A stretch of 43,481 bases of DNA. Source: Chitinophagaceae bacterium. Lineage in GTDB: Bacteria; Bacteroidota; Bacteroidia; Chitinophagales; Chitinophagaceae. The stretch spans positions 1-43,481 of the forward strand of contig JAHEMN010000012.1 of NCBI GenBank assembly GCA_024643645.1. Reading direction: 5' to 3'. This document shows, piece by piece, positions 26,757 to 35,921 of the stretch (the stretch's first letter is position 1; each line of letters opens with the position of its first letter). Below the pieces are notes generated by a model. It saw nothing but the letters and a program-made list of their open reading frames with translations, was not told the origin of the DNA and searched no databases. A program made the translations under genes and the position numbers.

Positions 26757-28994
26757 ATGTTTATCAGAAATAAATTTTTCATTGTTGTTTTTGTACTGTT
26801 TATTCAATTAAATGCATTTGGACAGTATACGCCTGTCACTGTTACCGGTTTTAACGAAGATGTTATAGCTGAAGGTGGCCCATCATCATTATCAACAACT
26901 TCAAATTATGTGGATGCGGCTACATCCAATAAGGTGATGTACAGTAATGCATTCAGAACATTTGCCGGAATTTCAGGCGGCGGTTTACCAGATAACGGTG
27001 TAATTACAAATGGTGGAATGACCTTTCAGTTAGCTGCTTACACAAATAATAATGCTTTATTTGTTTTTAGAAATCAAACTGGCAGTCTCGATCTGGCAGC
27101 ACCAACATCATTTGCCAAATTAAGGATACTCTGTTTTGCTACAGAAGCCAATGTTTCACCGGCAACAGCTCTTCTGAATATCTCTTTAACTTTTACAGAT
27201 GGTACTACTGTACCTTATATAAATAATTATGCATTGGCAGATTGGTTTAATGGCACAAGCAATGTAGTTATTACAGGATACGGCAGGTGTAGTAGAGTTG
27301 CATCTGCTCCATGGGGTGCTGAAGGTTTTCCATCTAATCCCAATATGTACTATGTAGAAATAACGCTGGCCTGTGCAGATATTCAGAAACAATTACAACG
27401 AATCACATTTTCGAACGTAACAACTGCAGGTTCGAATGCTCCTTTTCCAAATGAAGTTATCCTCGCCGTTTCTGGAGTTCCTTATTCACAATCAGTACTA
27501 CCTACAATTGTACCATGTGATTGTTCAGGTCCGAACGGTAGCATTTCATTGAATATTACAGGTAGTTCCTCTCCTTATACTTATTCATGGAATACAACAC
27601 CGATACAAACAAGTTCAACCGCTACAAACCTTGCGCCTGGAAATTATTCCTGCACAATTACTGATGCTAGTGGGTGTACTACAATTTATAATGGCACTGT
27701 ACCTTTAAATAATAATGCCGTGATGAATGCAATGGCAAATCCTGCAGCAGTTTGTCCGAATGCATCCGTGCAATTAACTGCGAATGTTACTACAGGTAGC
27801 CTATCTACGTATACCTGGACGCCGGGGAATTTATCAGGTCAGGTTGTATCAATTTCTCCGGCAATTACAACAACATATACTGTTAATGCTTCAAATAGTT
27901 TAGGATGTACTGCTACCTCACAGGTAACAGTAACTGTAAACGCAATTCCTGCTGAACCGGTAGTTAATAATGTAACAATCTGCTCTGGCACAACAGCAAC
28001 TTTACAAATTCAATCCCCACAAACAGGATTTACATATAATTGGTATGATGCTTTATCGGGTGGAATTTTATTAACTACTGGGATCACATACACAACTCCG
28101 GTACTTACTTCTTCCGCTACCTATTACGTGGATGCAGTTAATGCAAGTAATTGCAGTAGTGTAACCAGAACTCCGGTTAATGTAACAGTAACAAATTTAC
28201 CATCTGCTCCGGCTGCAAATAATGTGACTATTTGTTCGGGAACAAATGCAACACTTTCGGTCATTAATCCACAAACAGGGTATACTTATAATTGGTATAA
28301 TGTAATGACAGGGGGAACAATTCTGGCAAGCGGAAATACATATACTGTAAATAATGTAAGCTCCAACGCTACATATTATGTAAATGCAGTTACTCCGGGT
28401 GGGTGTATCAGTTCAACAAGAACTCCCGTCACTATAAATTTATTAGTGGCATTAGCTCAACCGGATGTTATGTTGACAAATACAACATTTACTTCATTGT
28501 CCTTTGCATGGACTTCTGTACCTGGTGCAATCGGTTATGAAGTTACAATTGATGGAGGAGCTACTTTTCAGATGCCAAGTTCTGGTTCCACTGGCACATC
28601 ACATACCATTTCCGGATTAACGGGAAATCAAACAATTGTATTTCAGGTAAGGGCTTTGGGTCAACAAGCTTGTGAAAATAGTGCTTTGTCAGTAGCTGTA
28701 TCCGGTACTACATTAAGTACCAAAGAGATATTCGTTCCAAATGTTTTTACACCTAATGGAGATGGAAAGAATGATATTTTGTATGTATATGGAAATTATA
28801 TAGCATCTATCAAATTTTTGATATTCAATCAATGGGGAGAATTAATATTTCAGTCTGATAATATTAATACTGGCTGGAATGGCATGTATAAAGGACGAAT
28901 GCAACCTATGGGTGTTTATGTATATGCACTAAAGGTGGTATTGCAAGATGGTACTGTAATTAATAAAAAAGGCTCTATTAATTTAATAAAGTAA
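26757..28994 (+). CDS. Type IX secretion cargo with gliding-motility C-terminal domain (type B sorting)
   Basis: The 745-residue product has a signal peptide ending in NAFGQ. The first 240 residues form a beta-rich domain I do not recognise. Next come short Ig-like/SprB-type segments (SISLNITGSSSPYTYSWN; VQLTANVTTGSLSTYTW), then two related Ig-like units from residues 398 and 482, an FN3-like domain at about 565-650 and finally the CHU_C domain at 657-745, opening with VFVPNVFTPNGDGKND-type residues (here IFVPNVFTPNGDGKND) and ending in a short KGSINLIK tail. The C-terminal domain is the type B signal for the type IX system, so the protein should be secreted and held at the surface. Its stop overlaps the next start in TAATG. 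Confidence 0.92.
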   Translation: MFIRNKFFIVVFVLFIQLNAFGQYTPVTVTGFNEDVIAEGGPSSLSTTSNYVDAATSNKVMYSNAFRTFAGISGGGLPDNGVITNGGMTFQLAAYTNNNALFVFRNQTGSLDLAAPTSFAKLRILCFATEANVSPATALLNISLTFTDGTTVPYINNYALADWFNGTSNVVITGYGRCSRVASAPWGAEGFPSNPNMYYVEITLACADIQKQLQRITFSNVTTAGSNAPFPNEVILAVSGVPYSQSVLPTIVPCDCSGPNGSISLNITGSSSPYTYSWNTTPIQTSSTATNLAPGNYSCTITDASGCTTIYNGTVPLNNNAVMNAMANPAAVCPNASVQLTANVTTGSLSTYTWTPGNLSGQVVSISPAITTTYTVNASNSLGCTATSQVTVTVNAIPAEPVVNNVTICSGTTATLQIQSPQTGFTYNWYDALSGGILLTTGITYTTPVLTSSATYYVDAVNASNCSSVTRTPVNVTVTNLPSAPAANNVTICSGTNATLSVINPQTGYTYNWYNVMTGGTILASGNTYTVNNVSSNATYYVNAVTPGGCISSTRTPVTINLLVALAQPDVMLTNTTFTSLSFAWTSVPGAIGYEVTIDGGATFQMPSSGSTGTSHTISGLTGNQTIVFQVRALGQQACENSALSVAVSGTTLSTKEIFVPNVFTPNGDGKNDILYVYGNYIASIKFLIFNQWGELIFQSDNINTGWNGMYKGRMQPMGVYVYALKVVLQDGTVINKKGSINLIK
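27948..28451 (+). repeat. Two tandem Ig-like coding units of 252 bp
   Basis: Units begin at 27948 and 28200. Each encodes about 84 residues with NNVTICSGT, PQTGxTYNWY, SATYYV and RTPV in the same order; the DNA is similar but clearly diverged, so this is an old domain duplication. Confidence 0.8.
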
Positions 28995-29995
28995 TGGTAA
29001 GGCGAATAATTTTCTTTTTTGTTTTCATTCTAATTGCTTTAAATAAAATTTTGGCTCAGGTAGATCCTCATTTCTCTCAATTCTATGCATACCCGTTATG
29101 GCTTAATCCCGGAATGACCGGAGTAATGGATGGTGAATTCAGGGTAACGGGCATTTACCGAAATCAATGGAATAATGTAATGATGCCATTTTCAACAGCG
29201 GGACTTTCCATGGATATGGCAACAGAAAAGAATTTAAATTTTGGAATAAATGTTTTAAGCCAATCAGCAGGCGATGCGGGATATCAATATTTAAATGCAT
29301 ATGCCAGTGTTGCATACAGTGGTATCCGTTTTGGAAAGGATAAAGAACAACAGGTGACTTTTGGAGTACAGGCAGGATTATTAAGCAGAAAATTCGATCA
29401 GAGTAAATTTGAATTTGGCGATCAATGGAATCCAATTACCGGTTATAATCCGGGAGCTATAACTGCTGATGTATTTACAAAAACTTCTTCATCAGTATTT
29501 GATATAGGCGCAGGGATTTCCTATTTTGACGCAGGGGCTGATAAAAAAGCAAACTTATTTGCCGGAATTGCTGCCTTTCATTTAAACCAACCACAAGATC
29601 CTTTTGTTAGTAATGGGGTAGATGCAGCTTTACCGATTCGATATGCTATGCATGCCGGTGTTAGAATAGCTTTATCTGAGATGGCAAGTGTTACACCCAA
29701 TTTATTATATATGAGGCAGGGAAATGCAGAAGAAAAGATGATTGGATTAAGCGGACAGTATAATATTACTGATAATACAGATATTTTATTAGGGGTGAAT
29801 TACCGGTTTAAGGACGCCATTGCACCTTTGGTTGGGGTCGTTTATCAGAATTTTATTCTTGGTTTGAGCTATGATGTAAATACTTCTGAACTGGGAAAAG
29901 CAGTTACCGGCACTAATAGCTTTGAAATATCGTTTACATATAAAAGCAGAAAGAGCGGAAAATCACTGCGTTATCTCTCTTGTCCTATTTTATAA
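28994..29995 (+). CDS. PorP/SprF family type IX secretion outer-membrane protein
   Basis: The 333-residue product has a signal peptide ending in ILAQ and the family opening VDPHFSQFYAYPLWLNPGMTG. The rest is a predicted beta-barrel with alternating strands (VTFGVQAGLLSRKF, FDIGAGISYF, ANLFAGIAAFHLNQP, ATPNLLYMRQG-type strand, DILLGVNYRF) and a C-terminal strand SFEISFTYKSR. PorP/SprF proteins are partners of the type B cargo encoded next to them, and each cargo usually has its own. The one-base overlap with the cargo gene supports this pairing. In the family the protein helps anchor or export the cargo through the outer membrane. Confidence 0.93.
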   Translation: MVRRIIFFFVFILIALNKILAQVDPHFSQFYAYPLWLNPGMTGVMDGEFRVTGIYRNQWNNVMMPFSTAGLSMDMATEKNLNFGINVLSQSAGDAGYQYLNAYASVAYSGIRFGKDKEQQVTFGVQAGLLSRKFDQSKFEFGDQWNPITGYNPGAITADVFTKTSSSVFDIGAGISYFDAGADKKANLFAGIAAFHLNQPQDPFVSNGVDAALPIRYAMHAGVRIALSEMASVTPNLLYMRQGNAEEKMIGLSGQYNITDNTDILLGVNYRFKDAIAPLVGVVYQNFILGLSYDVNTSELGKAVTGTNSFEISFTYKSRKSGKSLRYLSCPIL

Positions 29996-30065
29996 GGCCT
30001 TTTTTTCGATAAATTTCTGGATTCAGAATTTTCAGTATTAATTCTTAAAAAGACTTCTTAATTTT

Positions 30066-30096
30066 TTGGAGAATAAGTCTGCTCCCGTTACCTTTG
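30066..30096 (+). promoter_or_regulatory. rpsL-rpsG promoter
   Basis: TTG at 30066-30068 and TACCTTTG at 30089-30096 fit the Bacteroidota consensus with a 20-base spacer. The transcript would begin about 20 bases before the rpsL ATG, a short leader. Confidence 0.75.
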
Positions 30097-30120
30097 CCCT
30101 CCCAAAAATAAGGGTCAAGA

Positions 30121-30501
30121 ATGCCTACAATACAACAATTAGTACGAAAAGGAAGACAAATTATCAGAGCCAAGAGTAAATCAAGGGCTTTGGACCAGTG
30201 TCCACAGCGTCGTGGTGTATGTACAAGAGTATATACAACTACGCCTAAAAAGCCAAACTCTGCGTTGCGTAAAGTAGCAAAGGTTCGTTTAACTAATAAA
30301 GTTGAAGTTATTGCCTATATACCTGGAGAAGGACATAATTTGCAAGAGCACTCAATCGTTTTGATTCGTGGTGGAAGAGTAAAAGATTTACCAGGTGTTC
30401 GTTACCATATTGTTCGTGGTTCTTTAGATACTGCTGGTGTAAAAGACCGTAAACAAAGCCGTTCTAAATACGGAACAAAGAAAGAAAAAGCAAAAAAATA
30501 A
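30121..30501 (+). CDS. rpsL: 30S ribosomal protein S12
   Basis: The 126-residue product is a core protein of the 30S decoding centre. Conserved blocks are [36 protein letters not shown] (the PKKPNSA loop where streptomycin-resistance changes occur; the wild-type lysine is present), [16 protein letters not shown] and [17 protein letters not shown]. The C-terminus is basic and lysine-rich, as usual. It is 27 bp upstream of rpsG and likely shares its transcript. Confidence 0.98.
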   Translation: MPTIQQLVRKGRQIIRAKSKSRALDQCPQRRGVCTRVYTTTPKKPNSALRKVAKVRLTNKVEVIAYIPGEGHNLQEHSIVLIRGGRVKDLPGVRYHIVRGSLDTAGVKDRKQSRSKYGTKKEKAKK

Positions 30502-30528
30502 TTTTAATAAGTAACTCAAGAATAAGTC

Positions 30529-30996
30529 ATGCGTAAAGCACAAGCCAAGAAACTCCCTTTAGCTCCAGACCCAAAGTTTAATGATAAACTGGTTACACGT
30601 TTTGTGAATAACCTGATGTGGGAAGGTAAAAAAAGCGGAGCTTATAGTATTTTTTATGATGCACTGGACAAAGTAACCAAGCAAACCAATGAAGATGGTT
30701 ATGAAGTTTGGAAAAGAGCTTTGGCAAATGTTACTCCTGGTGTTGAAGTACGTAGCCGTCGTATTGGTGGTGCTACTTTTCAAATCCCTGCAGAAGTACG
30801 TCAGGATAGAAAAGTTTCCCTGAGTATAAAGTGGTTGATACGTTACAGCCGTGATAGAAACGGACGTAGCATGTCTGATAAATTAGCTGGAGAGATCGTA
30901 GCTGCATCTAAAGGTGAGGGAGCTGCATTTAAAAAGAAAGAAGATACCCATCGTATGGCAGAAGCTAATAAAGCCTTTGCTCACTTCAGGATCTAA
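30529..30996 (+). CDS. rpsG: 30S ribosomal protein S7
   Basis: The 155-residue product binds the 3' domain of 16S rRNA and starts assembly of the 30S head. Conserved segments are [47 protein letters not shown] and the C-terminal [15 protein letters not shown]. It follows rpsL and is itself followed by a strong terminator; fusA and rpsJ, which usually come next in the str operon, are absent. Confidence 0.98.
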   Translation: MRKAQAKKLPLAPDPKFNDKLVTRFVNNLMWEGKKSGAYSIFYDALDKVTKQTNEDGYEVWKRALANVTPGVEVRSRRIGGATFQIPAEVRQDRKVSLSIKWLIRYSRDRNGRSMSDKLAGEIVAASKGEGAAFKKKEDTHRMAEANKAFAHFRI

Positions 30997-31017
30997 AAGA
31001 TTTAAATAAATATTTTT

Positions 31018-31050
31018 AAAAACCATTTCGATAATAGAAATGGTTTTTTT
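31018..31050. terminator. Bidirectional terminator after rpsG
   Basis: AACCATTTC (31021-31029) pairs with GAAATGGTT (31037-31045), with flanking A3 and T5 extending the stem, and a 7-base loop. A-rich and T-rich flanks make it usable for the convergent channel gene too. Confidence 0.92.
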
Positions 31051-31061
31051 GTTTGTAATAA

Positions 31062-31889
31062 TTATAATTCTTTACCACAATATTTACAATGAATAGCATC
31101 ATCATCATGTTTGTCTTTACCACAGCCTCTGCAAGCACGGATACCTCTTTTTGATTTCATTGTATTCGACATTTCAACGGTTACTATTCCGGTTGGAACA
31201 GCTATGATACCGTACCCCAATAACATAATAACAATTGAAATAAACTGACCGATCATTGTTTGAGGAGTAATATCACCGTATCCCACAGTTGTAAGTGTAA
31301 CGATTGCCCAATAAATACTTTTAGGAATACTGGTAAAACCGTTTTCTTCACCTTCAATTAAATACATAAGTGAACCGAGAATAGTAACTAATGTAAGCAC
31401 TACAAATATAAAAATTGTAATTTTTCTACGGCTTGCTTTTAATGCCTGTGCTAATAATTTACTTTCACTAACATATTGCATTAATTTTAAAACACGGAAT
31501 ACCCTGAGTATTCTTAATAGCCGGATAACAACTAAAAAATGACCGCCAGCGTAAATAAGGCTTATATAAGTTGGAAGTATTGCAAGAAGATCTACAATTC
31601 CATAAAAACTGATTGCATATAATTTTGGCTTTGTAACCGAAATCAGCCGAAGAAAATATTCAATAGTAAATAAAATAGTAAAAAACCATTCTGTAATATA
31701 TAACAGGTCGCCGTATTTATCTTTTAATGAATGGACACTATCTATCATTACTGCTATAACACTTAAGATGATACAAATGATAAGTATGAGATCGAACCAC
31801 TTACCCATAGGTGTATCTGCCTCAAATATTATTTCATGAAGCTTTCGTTGCCAGGGAGAAAGTTTTTTTTCTGGTTTTAATTCAGTCAT
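31062..31889 (-). CDS. Voltage-gated-type potassium channel with C-terminal zinc ribbon
   Basis: The 275-residue inner-membrane product has six helices. S1 is at about 34-51, S4 carries R123, R126, R129 and R132 at three-residue steps, and the pore loop holds the selectivity filter TVGYGD at 201-206 before S6. This is the Kv/KvAP layout, so it should be a K+-selective tetramer. The final 25 residues hold a zinc-ribbon pattern, C253-x2-C256 and C268-x2-C271, after a basic segment; this may bind a metal or another protein at the cytoplasmic end (inference). It is convergent with rpsG and downstream of icd on the same strand, separated from it by a terminator. Confidence 0.94.
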   Translation of the reverse strand: MTELKPEKKLSPWQRKLHEIIFEADTPMGKWFDLILIICIILSVIAVMIDSVHSLKDKYGDLLYITEWFFTILFTIEYFLRLISVTKPKLYAISFYGIVDLLAILPTYISLIYAGGHFLVVIRLLRILRVFRVLKLMQYVSESKLLAQALKASRRKITIFIFVVLTLVTILGSLMYLIEGEENGFTSIPKSIYWAIVTLTTVGYGDITPQTMIGQFISIVIMLLGYGIIAVPTGIVTVEMSNTMKSKRGIRACRGCGKDKHDDDAIHCKYCGKEL

Positions 31890-31954
31890 TAATTTAAAAT
31901 GAGAAAGTTGAATTATTTTATAAATAAATATACGAAGCGGAAGTTTAACGAAAT

Positions 31955-31988
31955 AAAAAGCGCCTTATCTGAAAGAGACAAGGCGCTT
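31955..31988 (-). terminator. Rho-independent terminator after icd
   Basis: AAGCGCCTT (31958-31966) pairs perfectly with AAGGCGCTT (31980-31988) around a 13-base loop. On the minus strand the hairpin is followed by a T-rich run, so it ends icd before the channel gene. Confidence 0.88.
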
Positions 31989-32008
31989 AATTTGCAAAGA
32001 TGATTTGA

Positions 32009-33241
32009 TTACTTTAATTTTTTCTTCAAGTTCTCATCTATTGCGGATAGAAATTCTTCAGTGTATAAAAAATGTTCACCATGTTTTACTTTACTGCCAT
32101 GAATACAAACTGCAAGATCTTTTGTCATTTTACCTTCCTCAACAGTTTCAATACAAACAGTTTCTAAAGCATTACAAAAGTCAATCAATGCCTGATTATC
32201 ATCCAATTTACCTCTGAAGGCAAGCCCTCTTGTCCAGGCAAAAATGGATGCAATTGGATTAGTGCTGGTTGGTTTACCTGCCTGGTGATCACGGTAATGC
32301 CTTGTTACGGTACCATGTGCTGCTTCAGCTTCCATTGTATTACCGTCGGGGGTTATTAAAACCGAAGTCATCAGACCAAGCGAACCGAATCCCTGCGCAA
32401 CCGTATCACTTTGCACATCACCATCATAATTTTTACATGCCCATACAAAATTGCCATTCCATTTTAGTGCACTGGCAACCATATCATCAATTAAACGATG
32501 TTCATATACTATACCTGCAGCTTCAAAATCCTTTTTAAATTCTTTTTGATATATATCTTCAAATATATCCTTGAACCTGCCATCGTATTTTTTAAGGATC
32601 GTATTTTTTGTAGAGAGGTATAAAGGCCATTGTTTGCTTAAAGCCATATTAAAACAACTTCTGGCAAAACCCATTATACTTTCATCCGTATTATACATGC
32701 TCATAGCCACACCATCTCCTTTAAAGTTGTATACTTCAAAGGTTTGAACATCGCCACCCCCTTCTGGAGTAAAGGTCATAGTAAGCTTGCCTTTTCCTTT
32801 GATAACTGTATCCGTAGCCCGGTACTGGTCACCAAATGCATGACGGCCAACAATGATTGGAGCAGTCCAATTGGTAACTAATCTTGGTACATTACTTATT
32901 ACAATAGGTTCACGGAAAACAGTACCATCAAGTATGTTCCTGATAGTTCCATTCGGGCTCTTCCACATTTGTTTCAGGTTAAATTCTATTACCCTTGCTT
33001 CGTCAGGAGTAATTGTAGCACATTTTATGCCTACTCCATGCTCTTTTATTGCATTAGCTGCATCTATTGTTATTTGATCGTCTGTATTATCTCTGGATTC
33101 AATTCCTAGGTCAAAATATTTAATATCTACATTAATGTATGGTAGAATTAGTTTGTCTTTGATAAACTTCCAAATAATTCGGGTCATTTCGTCACCGTCC
33201 AGTTCTACAACAGGATTGGCTACTTCAATTTTTTTCGACAT
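32009..33241 (-). CDS. icd: NADP-dependent isocitrate dehydrogenase (eukaryote-like subfamily)
   Basis: The product oxidises isocitrate to 2-oxoglutarate and CO2 with NADP in the TCA cycle. At 410 residues it belongs to the homodimeric subfamily that includes eukaryotic cytosolic and mitochondrial enzymes rather than the E. coli type. Signature segments are [49 protein letters not shown] (isocitrate-binding), [27 protein letters not shown] and the NADP region [23 protein letters not shown]-type residues. It is a monocistronic gene with its own promoter and terminator. Confidence 0.97.
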   Translation of the reverse strand: MSKKIEVANPVVELDGDEMTRIIWKFIKDKLILPYINVDIKYFDLGIESRDNTDDQITIDAANAIKEHGVGIKCATITPDEARVIEFNLKQMWKSPNGTIRNILDGTVFREPIVISNVPRLVTNWTAPIIVGRHAFGDQYRATDTVIKGKGKLTMTFTPEGGGDVQTFEVYNFKGDGVAMSMYNTDESIMGFARSCFNMALSKQWPLYLSTKNTILKKYDGRFKDIFEDIYQKEFKKDFEAAGIVYEHRLIDDMVASALKWNGNFVWACKNYDGDVQSDTVAQGFGSLGLMTSVLITPDGNTMEAEAAHGTVTRHYRDHQAGKPTSTNPIASIFAWTRGLAFRGKLDDNQALIDFCNALETVCIETVEEGKMTKDLAVCIHGSKVKHGEHFLYTEEFLSAIDENLKKKLK

Positions 33242-33292
33242 AAGCGATTTGATTTTTTCTTTGAGTATGTGTTAGTTATCTTATTAAGGGTG

Positions 33293-33323
33293 CAAACTTA
33301 CAATATTATTAAACGTAACACAG
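33293..33323 (-). promoter_or_regulatory. icd promoter
   Basis: On the minus strand TAAGTTTG (33300 to 33293) matches TAnnTTTG exactly. The -33 position, 20 bases upstream, is CTG (33323-33321) instead of TTG. The leader would be about 45 bases. Confidence 0.6.
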
Positions 33324-33374
33324 GTCATATGTTTTAATTCCTAAAATGTATAAATTCCTTTTTTTTTAAGGGAA

Positions 33375-33388
33375 TTGATTTAAATCAA
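33375..33388. promoter_or_regulatory. FNR/Crp-type operator, perfect palindrome
   Basis: TTGATTTAAATCAA is a perfect 14-bp palindrome and equals the FNR consensus TTGATnnnnATCAA. It ends 34 bases before the ATG of the Crp/Fnr-family gene and just upstream of a -7-like TACCTTTT (33401-33408), so it could control that gene. This is the only copy I found in the window. Confidence 0.6.
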
Positions 33389-33422
33389 GACAAAATGTTG
33401 TACCTTTTAGGTGATTGCCATC

Positions 33423-34028
33423 ATGGAAAACATAGAATTATTTAAGCAGTTTTTAGACAAATTTGTAAAACTGACAGACGAAGAATTTGATCAGTTGTTG
33501 AAACCTATAATCAAAATAAAAGAATACGGGAAAAAAGAAAATCTTATTAATGCCGGCGAAATTGAAAACAATTTCAATTTTATATTAAAAGGTCTTATTC
33601 GTAAATATTTCAAAAAAGGGAACCACGAAATAATTACCCAAATTTCAAATGAAGGCCAGCTTATACATTGCCAGGAATCTTTCCATAGTCGTAAACCAAC
33701 TGAATATTTTGTAGAGACGATAGAGGCGAGTACGGTATTAACAATTACCCATGAAGATCTGGAAAATGCCTTTACCAGTTCTAAAAAAATGGAACATCTG
33801 GGCCGAATTATAATTACATTTACTATGATTTTAAACGACCGTTGGCAATTGCAAATGGTGAAAATGACACCCCGTGAAAGATTTTTGAATTTTGTTACAA
33901 AAAATCCTGAATTACTACAAAGAGTTCCCCAGAAATACCTGGCTTCTTACCTCCATATCAAACCAGAAACGTTTAGCCGATTTAAACATCTGCTAAAAAA
34001 TCATGTGAAAAAAGAAAAGATTAATTAA
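33423..34028 (+). CDS. Crp/Fnr family transcriptional regulator
   Basis: The 201-residue product starts at the ATG at 33423; a GTG four codons earlier lies too close to the likely promoter. Residues 1-120 form a cyclic-nucleotide-binding-type beta-roll (FILKGLIRKYFKKGNHEIITQIS, then FVETIEASTVLTI), and residues 150-195 a winged helix with the recognition region RVPQKYLASYLHIKPETFSRF. There is a single cysteine (IHCQES), so it is not an iron-sulfur oxygen sensor of the FNR type, and the phosphate-binding cassette for cAMP is not evident. A perfect FNR-type palindrome in its own leader suggests autoregulation or control by a relative. It ends 9 bp from the convergent mntH. Confidence 0.9.
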   Translation: MENIELFKQFLDKFVKLTDEEFDQLLKPIIKIKEYGKKENLINAGEIENNFNFILKGLIRKYFKKGNHEIITQISNEGQLIHCQESFHSRKPTEYFVETIEASTVLTITHEDLENAFTSSKKMEHLGRIIITFTMILNDRWQLQMVKMTPRERFLNFVTKNPELLQRVPQKYLASYLHIKPETFSRFKHLLKNHVKKEKIN

Positions 34029-34037
34029 TTACATAAA

Positions 34038-35921
34038 CTATAAACTAACTACTAACACCGGAATATTTATTTCATGTCTTACAGCATCAATCGTTTGCCC
34101 AAATAACAGATCTCGAATTCCGCTATGACCATGGGCGCCTATAACAAGCATATCTGCATCATTTTCATTTATTATCCTTACTATCTCTTTCGCCCTGTAA
34201 TTAAACCCTAATACTCCTGTTGCTTCTATCCCTTTTTCTTTTAATTGTTGTACATAAAAATTTAACTGCTCATTATCCTTTCTTGTTTCGAGGTCGTCTG
34301 TTTCTTTTTCCATTAGTCGTGATGCAGCACTCTCAACAACATGTATCAATAAATAAGAAGAATTTTTATTGCCTTGTCCCAAAGCATATGAGATCAGCTT
34401 GCTGTCATTATTACTGAAGTCCAACGCAATGGCAATTTTTTTATAATCCGGAACAGCCATGTCACTCAGATCAGTTGCATCAGCATGTACTAATGATGCT
34501 TTTTTCTTTGTTTTATTTAATAAAGGATAGATCAGTGCTATAATTAATAATACCAAAAAGGAAATGGCCGCTATAATAATTACTGCTTTCCAAAACAGGC
34601 TGTCAGAGGTAGCAAAAAAAGATGATATCTCTTCCCATACCAGGCGAATATTTAAATAAACTAAAACTATTGTAATTATTGAAGCAAGAAAAATTATAAA
34701 TGGTTTGATAACAAATTTTCCCATCGTTTTTTTATCACTTGTAAAATGAATTAAAGGAATAATTGCAAAACCCAATTGCAGGCTGAGAATGACCTGGCTG
34801 AAAATTAACAGATCATCAATATTTTCTTCGCCATTGATCAAAATAACAATAACCGCAGGAACAATTGCAATTAACCTGGTCATTAAACGTCGCATCCATG
34901 GTGCAATACGAAGATTCAAATACCCTTCCATTACAATTTGTCCGGCCAGTGTACCTGTAATTGTAGAACTTTGGCCTGCCGCTATCAAAGCTACAGCAAA
35001 TAATATTGGAGCCAGTTCAGATCCTAACATTGGAGCCAGTAATTCATGAGCTTGTTTGATCTCTCCAACATCTGTTCGGCCAGTGTTAAAAAATACAGCT
35101 GCCGCTAAAACCAGAATTGCAGCATTTACAAAAAAGGCAAGATTCAGCGCAATGGCACTATCAATGAAATTTAATTTCAGCGCTTTTTTAATACCTGCAT
35201 CATCCCTTTTTATCTTTCTGGTTTGTACTAATGCTGAATGTAAATAAAGGTTATGTGGCATTACTGTGGCACCAATGATACCAATTGCAATATATAATGC
35301 AGTATTGTTTGGAATTGATGGTACAAATCCTTTTACTACTTCACCCATATCAGGTTTTGCTAAAATGATCTCTATCAAAAAGGAAATTCCAATTATAGCG
35401 ATAAGGGCAATTATGAAAGCTTCCATCTTTCGCATACCAAGCCGCTGTAGTAATAAAAATAAGAAGGTATCCAGCACCGTTATTAAAACGCCCCACAATA
35501 ATGGCATGCCTGTCAACAATTGAATACCTATTGCCATACCAAGGATTTCTGCAAGATCAGTAGCTGCAATTGCAATCTCAGCCAATCCGTATAATGCATA
35601 ATTAATATATCGGGGATATGTTTCCCTGTTTGCCTGCGCCAGGTCTCTTCCTCTTACTATTCCTAAACGGGCAGATAAACTTTGAAGTAATAAAGCCATC
35701 AGGTTACTCATCAGTAATACCCAGATAAGCTTATAGCCAAATTGGCTTCCACCGGCTAGATCGGTAGCCCAGTTTCCCGGATCCATATATCCAACACTAA
35801 CCAGGTAGGCAGGTCCAAAAAAGGAAAGTATTTTTCTAAATCCTTTTCTTTTTGTGCTGGTAGTATCTACACTCTGATGTACTTCACTGAGTGAAGCATA
35901 ATTATCTTTTTTATTTGGCAT
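34038..35921 (-). CDS. mntH: Nramp divalent metal transporter fused to a universal stress domain
   Basis: The 627-residue product has two parts. Residues 30-470 are an Nramp transporter with at least 11 helices: the DPGN metal motif at 47-50 and MPHN at 221-224 are both intact, so Mn(II)/Fe(II) uptake driven by protons is expected. Residues 492-627 are a UspA domain with strands KKIAIALDF and SYLLIHVVE and the G-x2-G nucleotide site at 595-601 (GAHGHSG), G608 being the next conserved glycine. A basic linker joins them. The start codon lies inside the end of mntR (11-base overlap), so the two are co-translated. The Usp part may sense ATP or stress and adjust transport (inference). Confidence 0.94.
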   Translation of the reverse strand: MPNKKDNYASLSEVHQSVDTTSTKRKGFRKILSFFGPAYLVSVGYMDPGNWATDLAGGSQFGYKLIWVLLMSNLMALLLQSLSARLGIVRGRDLAQANRETYPRYINYALYGLAEIAIAATDLAEILGMAIGIQLLTGMPLLWGVLITVLDTFLFLLLQRLGMRKMEAFIIALIAIIGISFLIEIILAKPDMGEVVKGFVPSIPNNTALYIAIGIIGATVMPHNLYLHSALVQTRKIKRDDAGIKKALKLNFIDSAIALNLAFFVNAAILVLAAAVFFNTGRTDVGEIKQAHELLAPMLGSELAPILFAVALIAAGQSSTITGTLAGQIVMEGYLNLRIAPWMRRLMTRLIAIVPAVIVILINGEENIDDLLIFSQVILSLQLGFAIIPLIHFTSDKKTMGKFVIKPFIIFLASIITIVLVYLNIRLVWEEISSFFATSDSLFWKAVIIIAAISFLVLLIIALIYPLLNKTKKKASLVHADATDLSDMAVPDYKKIAIALDFSNNDSKLISYALGQGNKNSSYLLIHVVESAASRLMEKETDDLETRKDNEQLNFYVQQLKEKGIEATGVLGFNYRAKEIVRIINENDADMLVIGAHGHSGIRDLLFGQTIDAVRHEINIPVLVVSL

